Shown piece by piece: positions 56,791-64,000 of a stretch of DNA of 64,000 nt. The position numbers and the translations under genes are program-made. The notes beneath the pieces were generated by a model, which was not told the origin of the DNA, ran no database searches, and was given only the letters and a program-made list of their open reading frames with translations. Within the stretch, counting starts at the first letter, position 1; each line of letters opens with the position of its first letter. Source of the DNA: Nematostella vectensis (lineage: Eukaryota > Cnidaria > Anthozoa > Actiniaria > Edwardsiidae); NCBI RefSeq assembly GCF_932526225.1, contig NC_064047.1, forward strand, positions 13,524,460-13,588,459, in the 5' to 3' direction.

Positions 56791-57510
56791 GAAAATTGGG
56801 TGGCTTAAAGACATGGATGACGTAGTGTAGATGAGCATGGGTACCGTGAGAGAGTTGGTAGCCCTCACCGGGGGGCGAGGGATCGGATGCTGCTGCGAAT
56901 TGCGTGAGGCCGAGCTCGTTGAAGTGTTGAGCGGTGCGCCGCGTAGTGTGGGCCCCGACGTACCATCAGGTGTTCCTGGTGGTCCAACGCCTGGGATTGG
57001 TCCTAGGGGGTGCCCGCATGGTAGGGTAGGGTGTTATTGTAGGGGTTGCCGTAGAGTGATTTGTCCTCACGGTAGGCAGAAGTCACGGTGTAGAGATTGC
57101 CACGGGTCACAAATTTGCCCTCACGACCGTCGTAGGTCGCGTTGCAGGGATTGTCACGGGTCGGAGATTTGCCCTCACAGCCGTCGTAGGTCGTGTTGCA
57201 GGGATTGTCACGGGTCGGAGATTTATCCTCACAGCCGTCGTAGGTCGCGTTGCAGGGATTGTCACTGGTCGGAGATTTATCCTCTCGACCATCGTCTTAA
57301 CCTTGTCCTTGACTTTGGCCTTGATCCTAGCCTTGACCCTAACCGTGACCTAACCTTGGTTTTACGGTTAACCTTTAGTCCCACCGCTCCCCCCTAAGAA
57401 CGTCTTAGTGACCACACTCGCTATGTTAACTGGCTTCCGCCCGCGTCTGAAAAATTGGGGTGGTTTAAAGATAAGGATGACATAGTGTAGATGAGCATGA
57501 GTACCGTGAG
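56786..57510 (+). repeat. Duplicated leader: two copies 660 bp apart
   Basis: Copy 1 at about 56786-56880 and copy 2 at about 57446-57540 share GAAAATTGGGGTGGTTTAAA, then GATGACGTAGTGTAGATGAG, the start codon and the first codons. The first copy leads the zinc-repeat gene and the second leads the polymerase gene, so the two genes share the same upstream sequence and N-terminus. Confidence 0.85.
56831..57397 (+). CDS. SAP-like N-terminus plus CPHGR zinc-repeat protein
   Basis: It starts MSMGTVRELVALTGGRGIG at the shared leader. Residues 1-45 resemble a SAP/Rho-N-type helix pair (TVREL..L...GI.....L.EAEL). Then follow about five tandem modules of 18 residues such as ICPHGRQKSRCRDCHGSQ, each with CxxH...CxxC, a likely zinc-binding unit. 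The last modules lose a Cys (IYPHS, IYPLD), and the tail is Leu/Asp-rich from the degenerate CCTTGACC repeat. As I recall, similar CxHGRxxSxCxxC repeats occur in proteins of large algal DNA viruses; the function is unknown. The decayed C-terminal modules suggest weak constraint. Confidence 0.6.
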   Translation: MSMGTVRELVALTGGRGIGCCCELREAELVEVLSGAPRSVGPDVPSGVPGGPTPGIGPRGCPHGRVGCYCRGCRRVICPHGRQKSRCRDCHGSQICPHDRRRSRCRDCHGSEICPHSRRRSCCRDCHGSEIYPHSRRRSRCRDCHWSEIYPLDHRLNLVLDFGLDPSLDPNRDLTLVLRLTFSPTAPP

Positions 57511-60500
57511 GAAGTTGAGAGCCCTCGCCAAAGAGCGAGGGATCGAAGGCTACTACGGATTGCGTAGGGCGGAACTCGTCGGAGCGTTGGGTGGTGCGCC
57601 GCGTGGTGTGGTCCCTGACGCGCCATCGAGTATCCTCGATGAGCCGGTACCTGAGATTGATGTCCCCATCCTCAGGCCTTCCCACCCCCCTCGGGACAAG
57701 GGGGTTCCGTCGCTCAAACATCTCGCTGGGAATGCAGCCGCGTCGGTGAAGAAAGAGTTAAGCAAGTTCGCAGATTGGGTGTTATCTTATGTCCCTGGGT
57801 CTGTGAGAAAGACTGTGGATGAGCGGGTGAACAGTCTAAGAGATAAAGTGGACCGCATATTCAAGAGGGTTGAGCGGTTCGCACCTAAAGAGAGACAAAC
57901 AGCGTTGAAGGGGTATCTCAAGACGCATAGGGTAGACGGGCAGGAAGGGTATGACCCCAAGGCGTTCGTCACTGGTGTCAAACCAAAGGTTCTAGATCTG
58001 ATCAATCGGCAAAAGAAGCCTATCAAAGTCAAGTTTATCTTTACTTGTAAATTCGTAAAAGAAAACCTGACCACCGGCCAGGTTGATGAGAACTCAGGGT
58101 ACTTCCATTCCAACGTTGAGGTGGTAACAGAGTCAACAGATTTCTCTGACTCGTTCAATACGATGACAAATCGTATACTTGAGTCGGTTGAGCAGTTTCA
58201 AAACCAAGGCTCCGGATGGCAGTTTGATCGAGTGGAGTACTTTGATATCAACATCGACCCCTTTGAACCGCTTTCTGGAAGCTCCTTTATTCCACTGCCG
58301 TCAAAATTAGCGTCTAAAAAGGCGATCGTCAATGTTAAGAACGAGAGCGATCACGAGCGTTTCAAATGGGCGGTGACCTCAGCCGTGTTTCCTAGAGAGA
58401 GACATGCCCAAAGACTAAATAAACAAATGAGAGAGAGCTCTGAGGAGTTCAACTGGTCAGGGATAGAGTTCCCCGTTTCGCTAAGACAGGTTGATAAGTT
58501 TGAGAAGCAAAACCCCTACGCGATTAACGTCTACGGGTATGAGGGTGATGTATACCCTCTTAGAATAAGCAAGAGACATGAAGCTCATGTGATCAACTTG
58601 CTTCTCATATCGAACGATGAAACAAGTCACTACTGCTGGATTAAAAATATGTCGAGGCTGCTATCCTCTCAGGTCAATAATCACCAACACACAAGCGTGT
58701 TTTGCTATAGATGCCTTAACTAATTCTGGTCAAAGACTTCACTAGAAAAACATCTCGAGTACTGCGCTGAAAACGAGGAGGTTAAGATTGAGATGCCTGT
58801 AGACGAAGATGGGGGTCCCCTCCATGCTTACTTTAAGAATCACACCAGGGGAATGCGGGTCCCCTTCGTTGTCTACGCCGACTTTGAGAGCGTTACAGAG
58901 AACATAGACACATGTTCCCCAGATGAGGAGAGAAGCTTTACTAAGCAATACCAGAAGCACAAACCATCAGGTTACTGCTATCTCATCAAGTGCTTTGACG
59001 ATCAAATATTTCCACCCAAGCTTGTGCGACACAAAGCTGAGTCCCCCGACGAAGATATCCCGCAGATGTTTGTAGGGAGTTTAGAGTCAGACATTAAGGA
59101 CGTTTACAATAAGTTCAAGTTCACTAAGAGGGTTAAGACGACTCTGAAGGATGAAATCGCCTATAACAACGCCGCTCACTGCCACAACTGTGAGGGTGAG
59201 TTAGGAGGGGACAAAGTTCTAGATCACTGCCACCTTACAGGAAGGTATAGAGGGGCTGCTCACAACGAATGCAAACTTCAGTTTAGGATTCCGAAGTTCT
59301 TTCCTGTCGCCTTTCACAATCTGTCTGGGTATGACAGTCATCTGTTTATCAAGAACCTCGGCACATCGGAAGGCGGGATAAACTGTATACCAAACAACGA
59401 AGAGAAATATATCTCGTTTACAAAACAGGTTGTGGTCGACAGTTTTACGAACAAAGAGGGTAAGCAGGTTGACATGAAACGGGACATAAGATTCATCGAC
59501 TCCTTTAGATTTATGGCGACTAGCCTTGATAGTTTAGTTGGCGATCTTACTAAGTGTGGGAAGTGTGAGGTGTGTAAGCCCGGAGATTGTATGAAGAGGT
59601 ACATAAAAGATGGGAGGGTCGTTCAGTTCAAAGGTATTGGTAGATGCGATAGATGCAAGAATTGCTTGTTAGCTGAAAGTAGGTGCCTTTCCCCAACGGA
59701 TAAGAACATCGCTGAAGCTAAAAAGTATTTTGGGGGTAGGGTGGATATGATGTTAAGAAAGGGCGTTTTTCCATACGACTTGTTCGACGACATCGACAAA
59801 CTCGACGCAACCCAACTCCCACCAAATGAGGCGTTCTACTCCAGACTCAACGACGCTGACATATCGGAGGGAGATTATCAACACGCCCGGGGGGTGTGGG
59901 AAGCCTTCGAGATGAAGACCATGAGGGATTACCATGATCTCTATCTTGAGTCTGATGTGTTACTGTTGGCCGACGTCTTCGAGAGCTTCAGAAATGTTTG
60001 TCTCGGGAACTACGGTCTAGACCCAGCCTGGTATTACACAGCACCCGGTCTTGCATGGGACGCTGCTTTGAAAATCACCAAGGCGCGTCTAGAGTTGCTG
60101 ACAGACTGTGACATGCTGCTCATGATCGAGAGAGGCGTTCGCGGTGGTGTTTCCATGGTGTCTACTAGATATGGTGAAGCTAACAATCCGTACATGAGTG
60201 GGTATGACCCCGACCTACCCACAAAGTACATCACGTATCTTGATGCAAACAACTTATACGGCTGGGCAATGAGTAAACCTCTGCCGACTCATGGGTTCAG
60301 ATGGATGACTGACCGAGAGATAGCGGGTTGGGAGGGTCGTCCATGCATTCTGGAGGTTGACTTGGAGTATCCTCATCATCTACATGACTTGCATAACGAC
60401 TACCCATTGGCCCCAGAGTCCGTTAAGGTTGATAAGGTTGAACAGTTAATCCCAAACCTCAGCGATAAGACGAAGTACGTGGTTCATCACGAGACCCTGA

Positions 60501-61462
60501 GGCTCTACATAAGTCTTGGACTGAAGGTTACCAAAATTCACAGGGGTATCGCCTTCGAAGAGTCTGCGTGGCTGAAGCCCTACATCGACTTAAATACCGA
60601 CCTAAGGGTGAGAGCGACTAACGATTTTGAGAAAGACTTCTTCAAGTTGATGAACAACTCCGTTTTTGGGAAGACCATGGAGAACATCAGGAACAGAGTG
60701 GACATCCGCCTGGTCACGAATGAATCTCAAGCTCGCAAGTTGATATCAAAGCCAAACTATCAACACCGCACCATCTTTTGCGAGAGTCTAGCTGCTGTTC
60801 ACATGAAGAAAACAAAGTTGGTCTTCGATAAACCTGTCTACTTGGGTATGTCCATTCTGGATCTAAGTAAGACGCTAATGTATGATTTTCATTTCAATTA
60901 CATCAAGCAAAAATATGGTGAGAAGGCGAGGCTCTTATTTACCGATACAGACAGTTTGATGTATGAAATTGAAACAAGAGATTTTTACGGGGACATCAGC
61001 CCTGATGTGAAATCTATGTTTGACACGAACAACTATCCAAAGGACCACCTGTCTTGTATCGAGACAGGTGTGAACAAGAAAGTCATTGGTAAGTTCAAAG
61101 ACGAAGCAGGCGGTAAGCAGATAACCGAGTTTGTAGGTCTGCGAGACAAGCTCTACGCGTTCGAGGTGGATGGTGGGAGAGAAGAAAAGAAATGCAAGGG
61201 CGTGAAGAGAGCAGTCGTTAAGAAGTGCATCAGTTTCAGCGATTACAAAGATTGCCTACTCAATGAACAACCGCAGATGAGGAAAATAAATGTTATTAGA
61301 AGCCGTAAACACGAAGTTTACACCGAGACGGTTAACAAGGTCGCCCTATCTCGTGAGGATGACAAACGAATCATTTGCGGGGATGGTATACATACTTTTG
61401 CTCACGGGCATCATTCTAACACAGAGTTAGGGGGTAACTCGGTATCTTCGGGAACGACCTGA
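57491..61462 (+). pseudogene. polB: Protein-primed DNA polymerase B, one in-frame stop
   Basis: One reading frame of about 1,323 codons is interrupted only by TAA at 58721-58723, inside a C2H2-like zinc motif (CYRCLN before, LEKHLEYC after). N-terminal SAP-like region (1-45), a long central region with DPF.PL.GSSFIPLP and YCWIKNMSRLLSSQV, then the exonuclease motifs VVYADFES, FHNLSGYDSHLF and YLESDVLLLADVFE. Next come polymerase motif A (YLDANNLYGWAM), motif B (KLMNNSVFGKTMEN) and motif C (TDTDSLMYEIE). A CHNC...DHCHLTGRYRGAAHNEC zinc/endonuclease-VII-like insert lies before the second exonuclease motif. The downstream part could also start at the ATG at 58793 and keeps every catalytic motif. 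It overlaps the convergent integrase gene by about 52 bp. The element's replication enzyme would use a protein primer. Confidence 0.85.
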
Positions 61463-62406
61463 AGTTCCTCTCTGACGAAAGACCTCCTTGGTGCACCCTC
61501 GGACAGGTAGTACAACACGGGCTGTCCAACCGAAACAACACTGCGCGATAAATCATAGATATTCAGACTCCAGACCGGATCCGTCGCACGACGGTTGTCA
61601 CCTCCTTCGTCTTCTCCTGGGGCGAGCAAATATCTTACCTTGACAGCAGGAGGCAGTCTCACCTCGTCAAGTCCGACAGACCGCTTGTATTCGGCGGGTT
61701 TAACATCGACTTCTTTGAGCCTCACAGCTTTATCGGGTTCTTTTCCACTGATCCGTCTTGGCTTACTGTTAATTGCTTCCAAAACTTTTGGCAACCTCTT
61801 CACCCATTCTCTTGACCTTTCATTTTCTGACAACATCTCTTGCGCATATTGATGACTATACAATCTTTCGGACAAAGTTCGGTTTGCCCGCTGTACCACA
61901 GATTGAGCTTTATGGTTTTTAGCCTCGCTTCGTTGAATCCGGACATTATGCTTTTTCATGAGTTTCGTAACATCACCCATGAATTCCGTGCCAGGGTCGA
62001 CAATCACCGTGTTTGGCCACTTGAGTTTCCTTGAATAGATTCTTTCGAACGCTTTGGAGAGTCCACTTGAATCTTTACTCGTTAGCGCTTCAGCATCAAC
62101 ATACCTTGAAGCAACATCCACCACTAACAGCGCGTATTTGTAAGTCTTTCGTTTTACAGTATCGTGAGATAAGAACAATAGATCCGCCTGGTGGATGTAG
62201 TTTGTTTTGACAACAGCCCAATGCGGTCTCGGGATATGTTTTGGGGGTGGTAAATAGATTTGCCATAATGCTTGTTTCTCGAGCCACTTCTTAGATGTAG
62301 GCTGGCCCACTTTAGCAGCGTTTGCCAATTTATCGACAGCTTCATAGCCTTTCCAGTACCCCCTGGTACTGTAGTATATATTTGATAACCTGCTCTCGTG
62401 ACTCAT
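61411..62406 (-). CDS. rve-type integrase of the Polinton-like element
   Basis: A 331-residue minus-strand frame. N-terminal helical part (SNIYYSTRGYWKGYEAVDKL...KKWLEKQALWQIYLPPP), then the catalytic core with first Asp in IHQADLLFLS and second Asp in VDPGTEFMGD. At the place of the catalytic Glu, 35 residues after the second Asp, the sequence is VVQRANRTLSERL, with Gln where ERFNRT is usual. The C-terminal part (SVGQPVLYYLSEG...SFVREELQVV) looks like a chromodomain/SH3-type tail. It would insert the element DNA into the genome. Divergent start, 34 bp from the capsid-like gene, so the two may share a promoter region. Confidence 0.85.
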   Translation of the reverse strand: MSHESRLSNIYYSTRGYWKGYEAVDKLANAAKVGQPTSKKWLEKQALWQIYLPPPKHIPRPHWAVVKTNYIHQADLLFLSHDTVKRKTYKYALLVVDVASRYVDAEALTSKDSSGLSKAFERIYSRKLKWPNTVIVDPGTEFMGDVTKLMKKHNVRIQRSEAKNHKAQSVVQRANRTLSERLYSHQYAQEMLSENERSREWVKRLPKVLEAINSKPRRISGKEPDKAVRLKEVDVKPAEYKRSVGLDEVRLPPAVKVRYLLAPGEDEGGDNRRATDPVWSLNIYDLSRSVVSVGQPVLYYLSEGAPRRSFVREELQVVPEDTELPPNSVLE

Positions 62407-62440
62407 TTAAAGGTTTGACTTTCTTCTCTTAAAATCAAAG

Positions 62441-63681
62441 ATGTCCCAAGCGGTTTCTGAGAGAATAAACACAAACAGGATCCCACGAGAGCCTTTCGGT
62501 TTGAAGGCAGAAGCCTCGCTCAATCGAATCACACTCAACCCCTCATCCGCTAGTCCTGGGGAGACTTTGTATGTGAACATCCCCCAGCTATCAGAAAATG
62601 TGGTCATCGTTCCGGGTAGTGTATCCTTACTATTCGACTTAGGCGTCACAGGGCATGCAAATAATACTCTCGTTAACAACGTTGGCCGAAACCTGGTGTC
62701 CAGGCTCAAGATTCTTTCCGGCGGTGAAACGCTGCAAGATACCCAACGATACGATTTATTTCAAACGTATCATGACCTATTCATCCCCAAGGAGGAACGG
62801 GAGGATCTATTGAAACAGGGTATCTCGTCGGAGAACATGAGGAAACTCAGAACAAACGCAGGGGACAAGGTTACCTCAGATGCAAAAGAGGTGGCTCTCG
62901 CGGCAGTACATAATACGAAATACAAGATCCCACTAGACCATCCTATTCTGAATGACCACGGTGTCTTCTACCCAAGGGCACTACCACACCCACTCACATT
63001 TGAGATTACGCTCGCTCCCGTATCAGACATCGTCGTCTACTCAAGCACCACACCAGCACCTAATTACACCATCACGAACCTTGAACTGGAGTACCTATGC
63101 ATCTCCAGTGAATACCTTGCTCGAGAGGCGGCGGCGTCCTATCAAGTTGGGAAAGGCTTTTTTTATGGGAACATCATTCTTCACAAGACTTTCACCATCT
63201 CCAAGCCAAATGACTCGGTTATTAACGAGCATATCAATCTACCGAGAAAGTCAATGACAGGGGTGCTTTGTTTATTTACAGAGAACCACACAGGGGGAAC
63301 ACGAGACTCTGAGAAATTTATCAGCCCAGATATAAAATCAGTTCATGTCAACATCGATGGAATGCCGAACCGACTCTACTCAAAAGGAATGATACCGGTT
63401 GACTTCTGGGAGTCGGTGAAGAAACGCCTTGGGGTCACGAGCTCACTTAAGCAAAATATTTTTACACCAACAACAAGTTTGCTCTGTGGGTCGACTTGAG
63501 GGCGCAGCCAGACAATAACATTCACGGAGGTGGACTGGTCTTGAACACCACGCGGGACGGAGTAAAACTAGAAATGAAACGAAAAGTTGGAGGGACGGGG
63601 AATATCAACTGTCACATGTTTGTTGTGGCCGATGCGTTGATGGAGGTCGTGAACTCGAATCTGAGAGCAATCATGTATTAA
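62441..63681 (+). CDS. Capsid-like protein of the Polinton-like element, one frameshift
   Basis: An open frame of 352 codons is followed, in another frame and without a gap, by 61 more ending at 63681. The break lies at or near the T run 63459-63463. The product is rich in short beta-type stretches (NVVIVPGSVSLLFDLG, PHPLTFEITLAPVS, NYTITNLELEYLCIS, DIKSVHVNIDGMPNRL) and about 413 residues long. Its place between integrase and ATPase fits a major capsid protein with jelly-roll folds. I cannot prove the fold from sequence alone; a penton or other structural protein is possible. Confidence 0.6.
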
Positions 63682-63696
63682 AAAAAGACCTGTGTG

Positions 63697-64000
63697 ATGA
63701 TACAAAGAATGGAAGAATTACGGGGTAAAACACCATTTCATTGTATTATCACAGGGCCGACGAATTGCGGTAAAACAAGATATCTAATAGAACAACTTCG
63801 GGGACCGTTCCGCAATGTTTTTGAGTACATTGTCTTGATTTGCCCAACCTATGCGAAGAACAAGACCTATCGAAGGTTTGCTAACGGAGATAAACGCTTT
63901 ATTGTGCTGTCACCGGATGCTAGTAACGGCGACGAGATTAACGGGGTGTTAGAGTTGACCACAGAGTTGCTCTCTGGCACAAACACGTTAATTATTTTAG
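63697..64000 (+). CDS. Packaging-type ATPase, cut by window edge
   Basis: It starts at ATG 63697 (or 63709), 15 bp after the capsid-like gene. It encodes CIITGPTNCGKTRYLIEQL with a Walker A motif (GPTNCGKT), then YIVLICPTYAKNKTYRR, and ends within TLIIL, which should lead into Walker B. Polinton-type elements carry such an ATPase for DNA packaging. Only about 101 residues are visible. Confidence 0.75.
   Translation, partial: MIQRMEELRGKTPFHCIITGPTNCGKTRYLIEQLRGPFRNVFEYIVLICPTYAKNKTYRRFANGDKRFIVLSPDASNGDEINGVLELTTELLSGTNTLIIL

Larger units (their letters stand above)
56588..64000. mobile_element. Polinton/Maverick-like element, left part
   Basis: Gene content: SAP/zinc-repeat protein, protein-primed DNA polymerase B, rve integrase on the opposite strand, capsid-like protein and a packaging-type ATPase cut by the window edge. 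This combination defines Polinton/Maverick and adintovirus-like elements, which are integrated virus-like DNA transposons. Damage seen: an in-frame stop in the polymerase, a frameshift in the capsid-like gene and a substitution at the integrase catalytic Glu. Its left limit is uncertain by a few hundred bases and its right end is outside the window. Confidence 0.8.

Overview
The window is eukaryotic animal DNA, most likely from a cnidarian and probably an anthozoan such as a sea anemone. The evidence is split exons with GT-AG junctions, RING/B-box and TLDc exons, a long VWDE-like extracellular gene, non-LTR and DNA transposons, a tRNA-derived SINE, and a Polinton/Maverick-type element. The species is inferred. 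By adding up the arrays, roughly a third of the 64 kb is tandem minisatellite.

Layout. (1) 0-6.2 kb: a minus-strand TRIM-type gene (RING exon, B-box/coiled-coil exon, TLDc exon) whose introns hold two TIR elements. (2) 7.2-9.6 kb: a frameshifted rve-type transposase and the tail of a LINE reverse transcriptase. (3) 9.8-15.2 kb: a minus-strand gene encoding a five-residue repeat (NFRDx), a short helical SAM-like region, Ig-like domains and a protein kinase. Its large exon has four frameshifts, three of them in homopolymer runs. (4) 15.2-20.3 kb: a SINE, two minisatellites and an orphan last exon resembling ribosomal protein eL24. (5) 20.3-56.0 kb: one minus-strand gene of at least 17 exons whose 16 junctions all agree in phase (about 1,146 residues, 5' end missing). 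It reads Ig-like region, VWD domain, EGF, GLCDxR region, cadherin-like domain, EGF repeats, Pro/Thr stalk, one membrane helix and a tyrosine-rich tail with an ITAM-like motif. (6) About 56.6-64 kb: a Polinton-like element (SAP/zinc-repeat protein, protein-primed PolB, integrase, capsid-like protein, packaging-type ATPase) that runs off the right edge and appears to sit in an upstream intron of the VWDE-like gene.

Main observation. Three independent minisatellites in the VWDE-like gene (unit 54 bp with 39 positions, 52 bp with 12 positions, 41 bp over 10.4 kb) each consist of the last bases of an exon plus its own 5' splice donor plus the start of the intron. The donor itself has been amplified tens to hundreds of times. 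In the 54-bp array the unit is 18 codons with no stop, so 25 donors are in frame and alternative donor choice could add 18-residue blocks inside the VWD domain. A fourth, single duplication of an exon tail with its donor lies in the TRIM-type gene. A pair of oppositely oriented 41-bp arrays (about 1.0 and 1.3 kb) also brackets the last exon of the VWDE-like gene and could make a long RNA hairpin.

All exon calls come from reading splice sites, phases and protein motifs by eye. No database search or alignment program was run.
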